From Seminavis robusta (lineage: Eukaryota > Bacillariophyta > Bacillariophyceae > Naviculales > Naviculaceae), in NCBI GenBank assembly GCA_903772945.1, contig CAICTM010000275.1, positions 1 to 64,000 of the forward strand: DNA of 64,000 nt, given 5' to 3'. Made by a program: the position numbers and the translations under genes. Each line of letters begins with the position of its first letter. Position 1 is the stretch's first letter. The notes under the pieces are model-generated. The model was not told the origin of the DNA and did no database searches. It saw nothing but the letters and a program-made list of their open reading frames with translations. This document shows, in pieces, positions 20,392-31,500 of the stretch.

Positions 20392-21666
20392 ATGAGCAGC
20401 GACAAACCGAAAGAGAGCACCGAAGATGAAGAGATGGGCGGTCGAGGGCCCTTAGAGACCTCCAACACAGATCCTGATCTGTCAGAGCTCTCCCATTCCT
20501 GCCACTCGGAGTGTGCCAGGAGGACATCGGAGATCTCGGTCAGGATGTCCCAACTTCGTGAGTCTCAACACAAACGTCGTGATTCGTCCCAACACCAGCG
20601 ACGTGATTCTTCCCAACACCAACGACGCAGTTCTTCCATGGGTTTCGCCGCTGCTGCCGCTAACGACCTGGAAACATTCGAGCAAGAGATGCCAGAACCA
20701 GGAGAAGTGATCACCATATCCTCTTTGCAGGATTACAACGGCGGCAATGTCTACCAGAAGCTGGACTCCTTTATCGCACAGCACGACTGTGTCATGGTCA
20801 ACCGCAGTTGGTGCCTCTTTTCCATTGACGCCCTCGACTTTATGACGCGTATGGGGGTTGACGTATATTCCATCGAAGTGGATAATCACCCACATGGAGA
20901 AGCGATTGTCAAGTACCTCAAGCAAAAGCTCGAACATTCCACGTAAGTCATTCTTCTACCTAGCTAGCTACGGTAGCTAGCTGGCACACTGTGCTAGCTA
21001 GTGCTTACTTCAGGCTTCTTATCTGACTCACTCCATTTCCCCTTTCCACTCCTTATACATAGTTCTCCTTGGATCTTTATCAAGGGTGACTTTGTCGGTG
21101 GATACGAAGATGTCAATACGCTTTACAGCAAGGGGACCCTTCAAAAGGACTACCTTAGCAAGCTTACCCAAGCGGATCGCTGTGAACTGATGGCCGCCAA
21201 GTCAACCACAAAACCACTCTTTTGGTTCCCCGTCACAGTCAACGCACATGCTGTTCGGTCCACGGGAATTGCCACCAGCCTGTTGGCCGCCACGGCGGCC
21301 ATTATGGCACTCGTTGTACCTCCCGTAGGGCAGATTATTGCCTACTATCTGGTCCTCGACTTTATCCTTCGCATCGTGGGCGGTGCTCGCTGGGCTCCCG
21401 TTGGAATCATTGCGGCCGTCCCCGTCAAGGTGTGGGAACCCAAGCCACGGTCCGGTCGTCCCAAACAATTTGCCAGCATGTGTGGATTCATGTTCTCCTT
21501 CCTCGGGTCCGTCTTTTACCTCATTCCATTCCCCTACCACGACTACATTGGCTCGATCTTTATTGCCATTCTCGCCATTTGCTGTGGAATGGAGGGATTC
21601 TTGGACTTTTGTCTGGGATGTGTCTTCTTCCGCATAGGACTGCAGCTGGGGCTCATTCCCAAGTAA
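20392..21666 (+). CDS. glutaredoxin-like domain fused to DUF4395 membrane domain (two exons)
   Basis: Exon 1 20392-20942, GTAAGT donor, 120-bp intron, TAG acceptor, exon 2 21063-21666; the frame is kept and gives 384 residues. The N-terminus is charged, with a tandem repeat of RRDSSQHQ. Then comes a glutaredoxin fold: CVMVNRSWCLFSIDALDF, where the active site is WCLFS, i.e. the first Cys is kept and the second is Ser, as in monothiol types. SPWIFIKGDFVGGYEDV supplies the glutathione-binding and GG motifs and spans the intron. After this, DUF4395 begins with VNAHAVRSTGIATSLLA and has about four membrane segments with the signature DFILRIVGGARWAPVG. DUF4395 proteins are bacterial-type membrane proteins of unknown function, often near redox genes. 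The combination suggests a membrane-tethered thiol reductase. The stop at 21664 overlaps a GTAAGT, so a further 3' exon is possible. Confidence 0.85.
20558..20640. repeat. 24-bp tandem repeat coding RRDSSQHQ
   Basis: About three diverged copies of 'cgtgattcttcccaacaccaacga' in the first exon of the glutaredoxin-DUF4395 gene, giving an Arg/Asp/Ser/Gln linker before the glutaredoxin domain. Confidence 0.7.
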
Positions 21667-22118
21667 GTGCCGTGTGGGTACCGTAGGAAACAAAGCACTA
21701 CCAAAGGGAAGCAATTCAGTCAGGGACTGGCTTTCTCCATCATCAGGCCTCCGCCTCCTCTACCTGGCTACTTTACAAATCGATTAGATTGTAATTCAAT
21801 AGCAACAGTTTCATAAGATCAATGCTCATCGCTGCCCGTAGGCACTATAAACAGGTGCCTCGGAAGCACTATACATATGAGTAGCCTCGCCAAGATTTAC
21901 CGTCGTCTGAACCTCATGGGAAACGAGCCTTTGGTGCGAAGGTCCCGACTGGCAAAGCTTGTGATTGGTCCTGCTGTGCGATAACGGGATGGTACTGTTG
22001 AACTTCATCATTTCATGTCCATTTTGAAGTAGTACCAACCTTGGCAAACTAGCTAGCTAGAAGCATCCGAACCTGGCTGATTGGCTCAGACTGGACTGCT
22101 CTGTCCGCTTGCCTCGCC
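21667..22118. other. convergent spacer
   Basis: Between the 3' ends of the glutaredoxin-DUF4395 gene (+) and the RING gene (-). No gene seen. Confidence 0.4.
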
Positions 22119-23066
22119 TTATAACCAGCCTTTGTCACCTGCAAGCCTGCTCAGTTGTCGCCTTTGGTTGTCAGAAAACCATGTGCTGGCCAAGCAGACA
22201 CCGAAAAGCATTCGAACGTCCATGTAAAGAAAAGCAGGTTCGTCAAAATGATTTTTATCAAGGTCCCCATAGATTTTCGTGACACATTCATAGATTTTGT
22301 TGGCTTTGATGTTGTCCGGCTTGTTTTCCAGATGCTGGCAAATCAGCTTTGTGAGCTTCACCACCGAGTGCCGAGAATAATCGTAGCCCCCCTTCGAGTT
22401 TTCTTTTGGCAATTGAAGTATCGTCATCATTGCGTTAAAAATCTCTCCTTCCTTGACCTTCATCTGTTGATTGGTTGACTTGAGTTCTTCAACCTCTCTT
22501 TGTCGCTGCAGAAGCTCTGTCGATATCCGCTCAAGTTCTGCCCTTAGTCTCCCGTTCTCGAACACCACATCTTCAACCCGTTCCGATAGGAGAATCTTTT
22601 CCGTCTCCAGATTATCAATAAGCCGTTGGTCGCTGCGGCTACGTCTGTCTCCACCGAAAGGGCCTTGTCGACAGAGATTCCTGTGTGCAAAGTAGTCCGA
22701 GATGCTACCCCTCCAACTACAACCTGCTTCATGGTGATCACATTTGATTTCGATGGTGCTCCATATTCGATACCCCAGCGAACCCTCCCTCAAAGCCTTC
22801 ACGTCAGTCGCCGGATTGCAGCTTCTACGGTCCAGCACAGGGCATTGCCGCTGATGGGCAAGGCTCTCCTGAATGCACTCGTCACAAAAGACATGACCAC
22901 ATTGCCTCAATTTCTTGGGTTTCAAAGGAACCGACATGCAAATGGCACATATGAGGTCTTTGGGTACCTCCTCGAGTCTGACAACAACTACCATGGTGGG
23001 TTGCTTGGGCGGGAGTTTGTGACATGTTGGTTGGACTTCTCTCGCAAAAACGGAACACCAGGACAC
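22119..23066 (-). CDS. RING and TRAF-type zinc-finger protein, likely E3 ubiquitin ligase
   Basis: A 315-residue single-exon frame. Met25 (MVVVVRLEEVPKDL) is the more natural start. The RING has CAICMSVPLKPKKL, then CGHVFCDECI, then a last pair in CPVLDRRSC, so C3HC4 spacing is kept with a slightly long final loop. About 40 residues later, IKCDHHEAGCSWRGSISDYFAHRNLC has the C-x6-C-x11-H-x4-C pattern of a TRAF-type zinc finger. A coiled coil follows (LIDNLETEKILLSERVEDVV through about residue 205), and a helical C-terminal region of unknown fold. RING domains of this type bring E2-ubiquitin to a substrate; the coiled coil probably oligomerises it. The substrate is unknown. Confidence 0.85.
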   Translation of the reverse strand: MSWCSVFAREVQPTCHKLPPKQPTMVVVVRLEEVPKDLICAICMSVPLKPKKLRQCGHVFCDECIQESLAHQRQCPVLDRRSCNPATDVKALREGSLGYRIWSTIEIKCDHHEAGCSWRGSISDYFAHRNLCRQGPFGGDRRSRSDQRLIDNLETEKILLSERVEDVVFENGRLRAELERISTELLQRQREVEELKSTNQQMKVKEGEIFNAMMTILQLPKENSKGGYDYSRHSVVKLTKLICQHLENKPDNIKANKIYECVTKIYGDLDKNHFDEPAFLYMDVRMLFGVCLASTWFSDNQRRQLSRLAGDKGWL

Positions 23067-23559
23067 TGAAGGAATTCTTCAATCCTCTTTCGCAAGGATA
23101 GTGCGGTACACTGTACGGTACCGGTACGTACCGGTGTTGAACCAGCTTTGCTGTTGTACCCGTACTCACTGCCTTTCTCCCTTGCCGTTGTGGCCGCACG
23201 TTGTTCGACCCCTCACCGGAGATCAGAAGAACCAGCTTTGCGATGCAACTCTACTTTTCCTCCGACTAGCTAGATGCTACCGGTAGACTCAACCACTCGG
23301 TATTGGCCCGTTTCCCTAGCTAGCGTTTGAAGTGGTAGCTACAACCAGCCTACGACGGTATTGGGATCTTTGCTGTCTTCAGCTGCTCCTGCCTCAACTG
23401 AGCTCACAAAACCAAAAACCAAATCAAAACCACAGCAAAACAAAAAGCATTCAAACAAACCCTACAGAGTGAGACCTACAATAACACAGAGATCGACCAA
23501 AGAACCAAAAAAGCAAACAGCCACCAAGAAACACAATCCACCAAGAAACACTCTAAAAC
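23067..23559. other. divergent promoter region between RING and nitrilase genes
   Basis: About 490 bp hold both promoters. It contains ACCGGTA palindromes at 23118-23137 and a purine/A-rich leader (23400-23555) directly before the nitrilase start. Confidence 0.4.
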
Positions 23560-25381
23560 ATGAAGATCATTGCAAGTGCCGTAGCCCTTTTGAGTACTGT
23601 CAGTGCAGCTACAGGAACAACTTACCATGAAGACCCTACTATGCATCTCACAGGTTGGCATAACAGGAATCAAGTCTCCCCAGAAGAAGATACAAAGCCA
23701 GTTCACATTGGATCCATTCAAGCCGAACCAGTCCACTGGAACTTGACAGCATCCATTGACAAGTTTTGTGACTTTATGGTCTCAGCTGGAGCAGCAAACA
23801 TGGACTTGGTCGCCCTGTCAGAAGGATTTCTTTCAGGGTATCCCTGGTTCAACTTCTTTGCTTCCACATATGACATGGCCTCCAATTCCAAGATTAGTCA
23901 GCTCTTTGCTGAGAATAGTCTGCAAGTTGGGAGTGCAGAGATGGCAAGAGTTCAGGAGTGTATTGCTGAGGCAGGAGTCAATGTAGTTCTTCCAATCAAT
24001 GAACGTGATGATAAAGGAAGCCAGGCTGCCGTGTTCAACACTGCCTTATTCATCGACAAGTCAGGAGAGATAATTGGAAGACACCGCAAAACACTGCCTT
24101 CATTTACTGAACGCTTCTGGTGGACTCAGGGTGATGGAACTGATCTTGTGGTTGTAGACATGGTAAGTGCCTCAAAGTTGAAACATGACAGGCTTTGTTG
24201 TCATATGAAAAACACTGTTTCACAAGCCAGTCTGCCTCCTTGACATAGCCTGATGTTGGCAGAGTCTGCTCACTTCTCTGCTGGGAAAGCTACTTGGTGT
24301 TGGCCTGTTACACCTTGATGGCCCACGGTTGTGAATTTCTAGTTGTTCCTACACAGGATATTGGTATGTACCACCAACAATGGACTGATGCTATCATCAA
24401 TGCAGTCTGTACCAGTATGGTTACTTGAGCAATCTTTCCCTATGACATACTGGTAACTCACAGTTTGTTGTGCTTTCCAGGGAGCATTTGGGAAAGCCAT
24501 GTTTCAGACATTGCTCGTGAAGGACGTTGGTATGTCATTGCGCAAGGACAGGTAAGCACTGGAAGATGCTGTTGTTTCACATGTTGCCTTGTGCCACAAG
24601 ACCTCGCATGCAACACAATCTCAGGTTGTGGCCCCCTATGGCGAGGCAATGCAAAGAAGTGCCATCGCTGGAACACACACACAGCCTGGTGGTTCACAGT
24701 GGTACCCTCGTCTGCTTGAAGGATTCAAGAATGCATATGGTTGCACTGGCAGTCCACTGATTGCCAATGCAACAGAGACTGTCAACCGACAGAACCTGCT
24801 CCGTGGGAGCTCTGCCACAGCTGCAAAGGAAAGCCAAAAGAATGTTGTTGATACTGTCAGTTGGATCCCAGAACCTGTGCCACTTGACCAAGCTGTGGAA
24901 AAGTGTGCAACATACTTCATGGATGGTGGCATGTCCATTGCCGATCCAAATGGTCGCTTCTTGGTGAATCCCATTCACTCCAACTACATGTATGCTGACA
25001 CAGTGAATGCAGCACGTTCTGGCTGTGTTCACTCACTTGGGCCAGGAATACCAGAGGAAAGCCATTGTGAGTTTGTGGAAGTGGATGGGGTAAGTAGGAG
25101 TGATCGTTACATTGCCTTGATATGGTTTCCTTTGCATTCTGGATGCTCATTGTCTTCATGGTCTTTCCTACTTTCCACAACAGTATAACAGGGATGAAGA
25201 ATTCATTGTATTGGCCAATGCTTCCCGGGGAGAAGTTCTAGCTTCAAAGCTGTACCAAGACAATGTTGGCAATTATGCACGCACGGATATCTGGAAGGTT
25301 GAATGGGACAATGCCCCTCAAGATTACATCTTTGAGACTGCTGGTAATAGCAACGGCAACCAGCACGGCAACGGCCTGTAG
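23560..25381 (+). CDS. secreted nitrilase-superfamily carbon-nitrogen hydrolase (five exons)
   Basis: Exons 23560-24162, 24249-24363, 24481-24551, 24625-25089 and 25184-25381 join in one frame to 483 residues, each intron GT-AG. The N-terminus MKIIASAVALLSTVSAATG is a clear signal peptide, so the enzyme probably enters the secretory path. The catalytic triad of the superfamily is complete: Glu88 (VALSEGF), Lys177 (GRHRKTLPSFTERFWW) and Cys212 (LLCWESY). The RFWWTQGDG and AREGRWYVIAQGQ blocks are close to true nitrilases (nitrile to acid plus ammonia) rather than amidases, though the substrate cannot be fixed. A roughly 130-residue region after exon 3 is longer than usual and has a Cys-rich part, which fits a secreted protein. 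The third exon is only 71 bp. Confidence 0.88.
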
Positions 25382-25717
25382 AGTGCGACAGGACCGTTCG
25401 TTTCAACCTTATCGGACGAATGTGTGGTATTCATCTCGGACAGATGGACTAACTCTTATTCCTAAAGCCCATTGTCACTAATATCAACTGATAGTCACCA
25501 ATATCAATTGACTATGGTTTGATTCGCTGAGGTTTGGGTGGAGCTTATCGACACCAATGGACTATGCATACCGGTATAGCTGGTCAGTCGACGGGCTTGG
25601 GCGTTGTTGCTTCGGGGATGACTGTTCTGAGTTCTCATGCATTGCCACCGACGCTGTCTTGTTGTCCAAAGGTAGGCGTTACCTTTCGTATTGTCGTGAG
25701 ATGCTTGATCCAACTCC

Positions 25718-27066
25718 TCAGATCGCGGCAACACCCAGCTTTCGTCGAAATGCTTCAATGAGGGGCATTTGCAGCACCATGATAAGCCCCTGCCCGGTAC
25801 ATGCTGGCAACCAGCCACGATACATCCACTTGCAAAGTTGCAGGGGATGCACGGTTCTTCCATCCGGCGACAACAACCGGCCTACATTATTCATGACATC
25901 ATTCCATCCTTTGCCCAGCATCATATGGCTCTTGACAGTGTCAATGGGCATTATGACAGTTTGTGCCAAGACACCACTCAAGAATGCACAAGTAACATGC
26001 AAGAGTGGTCCTTCTTGAGCCCATTGACTACCGTTGGCATGCGTTTGTTGTTGTCTCCCCCGTGCCAGAGCGTATTGTTTCATTGTATCATAACTGGCCA
26101 ACTGAGCTCCATTCAAGACGCAGGCTCTTGCAATGGTCACGCTAGCACCTCGATAGAGACCCTGGGACAGCCCTTCGTCTCGCCAAATTGTCATCAGTGC
26201 GGAGACCATTCCAGAATACCTTTCATTTGCAACAGAACAACGACGTTCAGTTTGGGCGTTGACAACAATGCCTCGAATTATCTTGGACTTACCGTACTGG
26301 TTGTCCTTGTCTCAACCCAGTGGCATAGTAAAGAGGAGGAATGGAAGGGTTTTTACATGATATCGATTTGGCCATGATGACACCGGCGTCCGCTTGCAGC
26401 CTCGTCCTCACCACGTCAAGGGGGCATGACAACTACAAAGTAGTAGAGTGGGGATCGGCGGAACGCAGAAGGCAGGCAATGCATGAGAGAGAGAAAGGAA
26501 CAATATAGGAACGTAAACGCTTGCAGCACTTTACTCACCATGCTGCCCAGACCACCCGTGATCATACCACTCAGGATGCGATTGCGAATCAGGGTAGCAG
26601 AGTTCTTGCTGCTTTCATTATTACTCCACTGCCCGACCTTGTCTCGAATAGTGGGATACAACCCAACTCGATAGGCGCCATACAGCATAGATCGAGTCAA
26701 GGAAGCCGACAGACCGGGTGTCAATAGGCCCCTAACGATGCCTTCTTCTCGAGCAATCTGGGTCATCACTCCCACCATGGTAGCATTGGGGTAGACAACC
26801 GACGCTGCAGGACGAGGAGTGTGCAGCATGCGAGTGGATGTGACGTTAGTAGCAGTGTGTCCAGCCGTCATGGGCATCATTGTCGGTTTATTATGAGCCA
26901 CATGGTGATGATGGCTTTGGCTGATGTTGCCAGCACCATTGGCGTGTTGTTGGCTGTGAAGTTGCAGCTTGACCTTGGTTGTTTCAAAACCATTCAAGAA
27001 TCCATTGGCGATCGCACAGCCGGGCCCCGCTGCCAGCATTTCCTTCAGCACAGTGATATCGGGCAT
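25718..27066 (-). CDS. mitochondrial carrier family protein, about three exons
   Basis: Mitochondrial carriers move metabolites across the inner membrane with three repeats of about 100 residues. Exon 1 (26539-27066) holds repeat 1, with a degenerate signature (NGFETTKVKLQ, the usual Pro replaced) and a long His-rich matrix loop. A GTGAGT donor at 26538 and a TAG acceptor open a short exon 2 (26432 down to about 26384), whose product gives the second signature CPLDVVRTRLQ. Exon 3 (about 26271 down to 25718) starts near VVNAQTERR and continues RYSGMVSALMTIWRDEGL. It holds the third signature MPIDTVKSHM and ends at 25718. The exon 2/3 junction is uncertain: a GTGTCA donor with an acceptor before GCATTG keeps the frame, but other choices exist. 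The substrate is unknown. Confidence 0.82.
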
Positions 27067-27624
27067 GTTGCAATGTCAATATCTATCTAGTGGATACTCA
27101 GTAGAAAACAAACAACAACCGAACAGAAAATGGCAACACTTCCTTCTAGTGATGAATGTCGCCTTGGAAGAAAAAGCAGGACCTCGAGGGAAGGTGACGA
27201 TGCCAGGCACGGTACCCAATATCTCTCGAGACCAAGGAAACTTAATGGTGCCGGTACGCCTCTCAAAACCCAGAGATAGCTAGCCAGAACGATGTAGCTA
27301 GCTACCGGTAGTCTAGCTAGATACCGCCAACTTTTCCCTTTGGGAGGACCAATGGGATGGGCAACAGAACGCAAATGCAACAGATTCAATCAAAGGCTTC
27401 AAACTCAGACTTCTTGCTTGATGTGACAAAACGTGTCACTTCTTTTCTTCCTCTTTGATTGGCTGACGTATGACCACAAAATTGCCTCCACCACGCGAGT
27501 CGCACACTCCGCGCGATTGGGAATGCTACCGGTACCAGGTACATGTACCAGAGCTTGTACCGTACGGTACTGTATGCTATGGTAGTTTCACTTCCGGAAG
27601 GGGCTACCGGTACCAGTCCCAGCA
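27067..27624. other. spacer upstream of the carrier gene
   Basis: Promoter side of the carrier gene. Rich in ACCGGTA and TAGCTAGC palindromes (27296-27330 and 27528-27545). No gene seen. Confidence 0.35.
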
Positions 27625-27990
27625 CCAGGAAAGTCCCGCAAAAACTGAGTTTTTGCGATACTCTTTAATCAAACAGAATAAATCCAACAAGTGTTGAAAA
27701 AGTGTTCATTAAAGTGTTGAAGAACTGTTGATTTAACGTTGACTCGGTTTCAACAACTGTTGGATTTACTGTTGAATTTTTGTACATTATTTTCAACACT
27801 TTTACTGTATATATCTACTAATGAATTCAACATCCGTTGAATTCAGTGTTAAATGGTATTCAACAGTGTTGAAAAAGTGTTGAAAAAGGGTTTAAATAAG
27901 TGTTGAACAACTGTTTAACAAAAGTCAACACTGTTGAGTTTAAATTCAACACTTTTACAGATCCTTTCAGCGATTCCGGGACTTTCCAGG
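27625..27990. mobile_element. non-autonomous TIR element 3 with a GTTGAA/TTCAAC motif-array core
   Basis: Ends CCAGGAAAGTCCCG (27625-27638) and, inverted, CCTGGAAAGTCCCG (27977-27990) match at 13 of 14 bases. The core is about 330 bp of non-coding DNA with more than 15 copies of GTTGAA or its complement TTCAAC, often paired as TTCAACAGTGTTGAA palindromes. A small hairpin (GCAAAAACTGAGTTTTTGC) sits inside the left end. No target-site duplication is obvious. The architecture matches the two elements at 13.8-14.7 kb, but the end and core sequences differ. Confidence 0.65.
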
Positions 27991-28568
27991 GTAAAGGGGG
28001 TCAAAGTAGGGAACATATAATATCTAGCCAGGTCTACCGAAGCCGGCGAGGGCCAGAGGTCTCTTGTGTGACTATGAGTAGCCTGAGACCAACCCAACCG
28101 TGGTACCGGTACTGAAGAGAAGCAATGTTTTCCTCGCAAAGTAGTCTAGCTTGCTTTGGAGTCAAGAAGGCGTGCAAGTTTCGGTGCTTTCACTGCAGCA
28201 ACTAATTAGAATTAGACGAACCACTCGGCAGCGCCATGTGGAGAGAATGATTTGCACGTAGCGCAAGCGTTGCTGCAATCAGAGGCCCAACCTGGGCTGG
28301 AACAGGCATTCTCACCGACAACGGTACCAGTACAGCGTACCGTACCGTACCGTATACATGTAGTCCAAGACAATGATCGTCACCCCTCACTCTTATGTAG
28401 TTATTATTGTGTAGTTGTGGTAATAAATAGTACTGCGTAGTCGAAATGGCTGCGATTGACTTTTGTCTCCTTGGTCAACAGCATTTCGATCAGTACAAAA
28501 ACATACCAACCCCCAACTCTGGGAACACTTTGCCCTCTTTATTCAGGGAATAAAGAAAGCGCAACATC
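27991..28568. other. spacer
   Basis: 3' side of the NYN gene. No gene is seen. A TACCGTACCGTACCGTA run lies at about 28338-28354. Confidence 0.35.
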
Positions 28569-31500
28569 TTACGACCAAAGCGAATCAGGTTCATTTGACG
28601 GGCCAACCAAACTCTCCATAGCAGGCAATCCAGGAGCCTCTAAAGGAGATACTTCGTTGGCTTCAAATTGAATTTGAGACAGCTCCGGCGACTCCATCGG
28701 CGACATAGCCAAACCTTCCACTGGGGACACCTCAGACGACGCCTCCGTCGGAACCAAGCTTGGGCGTGACACCGGCTCCTCCTGGGGCGTTTCTGCCGCA
28801 TCTTTGATCAACGGAAAGACCAAACTCTTATAGCTAGGCCCCTGCGCGAAAGGAGATGAAGCCCCGTTCAATGACAAATCGGTGGCCTCGAACGGAGGCA
28901 AGTCAGCTGCCTCGGGAATAGTGAAACCTAGTGCGTCCGTAGCCTCTTTGGTGTCAGCTGATGTAAAGCCCAAACCTCCTCCTGCATCGTTATATGAGGT
29001 GTGGGATGGAAAAAACATGTTGGACACGCCAGCTTTCGGGTCGCCCGAGTCAATCTCAAAACTGAGTCCAGAAGTCCGTTCCATCTCTTGAGGGTACAAC
29101 AAAGATAGGTTGTCGCCAAAGAGCATGTTCGATGTATCGAACGTTGTATTTAGATCCGTCGATGCGTCAGTACCGGTGAAGATTGAGTCGTTGACGGCAT
29201 ACTTCTTTTGGGCATTGTTCTCCTCTTCCTCCGGGTTCTTCACATCTTTTCGTTCGTAGAAAAAACGAGGATCTACGGTTGCCCAATTGGGAATCTTACG
29301 ATCCGACACCAAGCGCAATGCCTTACCAGCGTACACCAAACGGCGGTCGCGGTCCACACTTGCAATTGTCGCTAGGTCCTTGTCAGTCTGAAACTCGACG
29401 TGTGCCGAAGCAGTCTTTGCCATCGGATGCACAGGGTCGACTGCAGCTCTTTTTATAGTGATCTTGTACGTGTGCTCCAAGTAGTCCACGAGCTCCTGAA
29501 TTTCCAGACTCCGGGGCAAATTTGTCAGAAACGCATTGTTTTTGCTTTTCGAAGCAGATGGTCGTTGCTGGGCTTTCTTCAACATTGGCACTTTTTCGGC
29601 CTCCCAAATACCCTTCATGGTAAGCCGAAGATAAGAATCGAGTGACAAACTGGTATTGCTTGACCCTTGTCCGTAGGAATAGAAAGGAACCAGCACAACT
29701 TCTTTCGTTGGCGATCGCAAATCTCGACGGCCCATTTCAACAAGCCCTTCAGCAATTCCATTCTCGCGAGTCGTCTTGAAACGCTGCTTTGCTTCGTCAG
29801 AAGAGAACCGCTTCAAGAATAGACCCTGGAAATCAGAGCCAGCGGATCCCATTGCTTTCCATTGAGAGTAGTCAGGGTTTTCTGAATCGAAACCATTAGA
29901 ATTGACGCACTGCTCATATAGAACACGGCACAGCAGCGCTTCGTCGTCGAATTCAAGAGTAACATCGACCTGCGAATCTTCCGTACTCTCTTGACTCTGA
30001 GTGTCTCCAGAAACAGAGCAAGTTTCTACAGTTCGTGGCACCGAAACAATCGTGGCCGGAACGGGCTGATCGTTCGAAGCCTCGTAGAGCCGAGTAAGGT
30101 CATTGCCAGAAAACGTTGGAACACGCAAATCTGGAGAAATTGCCAGTCGCCCTTCACCAAAAGTGACTCCTGTCCCACTAATAGCCACTTGAAGCAAGTT
30201 GGCAGCTTCTTGACTGGTCGCCAGCTCGATATGAGCAGAGCACAAATTCAGTTTGGCAGCAACCAACATGGCACGTTGAACGACGCACTTGTAGGAAGTC
30301 TCCAGGAAGGTAACAAAGGTTCGAATATCGGTCCCCACGGGCAGTCCCAGTACGAACAGATTCTTGGTTTCCGCAGCACTGGCGGAACCACCAGAAGAAT
30401 CGGTTCCAGTCACATTTTGGGCCAATCGAATATAGATTTCACCGCTGTATCGTGATGTATCACATTTGAATCCAACGGGATTGATGTCTCCTGTTCGAGG
30501 ACCCACTTTCAGCCGACGCCCAACCTCAATACGCTTTTGATTCGCGGCATCGGCCCGAGCCTTTTTGAAGCGTTCCTTGGCTTGTTCGCTCATTTGGCAC
30601 CCCTTGCCCTTTTTCTTGTCGATGAGCGTGTGGAAGGCATCGGCAACACCGCCTCCCTCGAACCAACCATCAGGAAGACCATCAGTCCCAAGTTGGTGCT
30701 GTTGCACCATTCGAGCTCGAATGATTTTGCACAGTGTCGTGATATCGTCATCTTGATTAGCAGCAGCTCTTTCCGAAGCAGGACGTTCGTAGTACCCATC
30801 GGGATCACCCTTGCTGCCGCAGTAGGACTTTTCGGACAATTCGTAGCTGACATTCATGATGCGCTCAAACATTTTGAACTGAGGTTTTCCGCTAATTGCC
30901 AACAAACGCTCGGCTTCGTCTTTTGACCCCACGACGACATGTGCGAATTGGAAGGAGCTCTTGGGATGAGCCTTTTGCACATTGGCTTGAATAATGTGGA
31001 CCTGATGTTCTTGTTCCAAATACTGAACCAGCTCGTTGATATTGCAACGCGGAACATTCTTGAGAAACAATTTGGTATTGTTTCCGTCACGGTCAATTCC
31101 AAGTTTGTAAACTTTGTCATTGTCTCCATCATCCATGCTGTCTGCCGAAGTCGACGAGAGTCGTTGCTTGTTGACGGAACTTGACGAGGACGACGCGTTT
31201 GCGTTTCGTTCATAGTAATGCTCCGACGGTCCCGAATATGACTTGACGTTTCGATCAAAGCAGACTTCCAAGGTACGATTGTTCAATTTGATTCGATTTG
31301 CCCCCGCCGATCGACACAGGTGTTCTCCCATTTGTACCGTTTCGACCTGAATACTGGCAAACATGTACTGAGCGTTTGGGTGCATCTTCTTGGTATATCC
31401 CTTGACAATCACGACGGAAAACTCTTGTTCCAAGTACTGCACCAGATCCTTGATGCGACTGTTCGTCGGTACATTTTTGACGAACAAGTTTGCCGAATTC

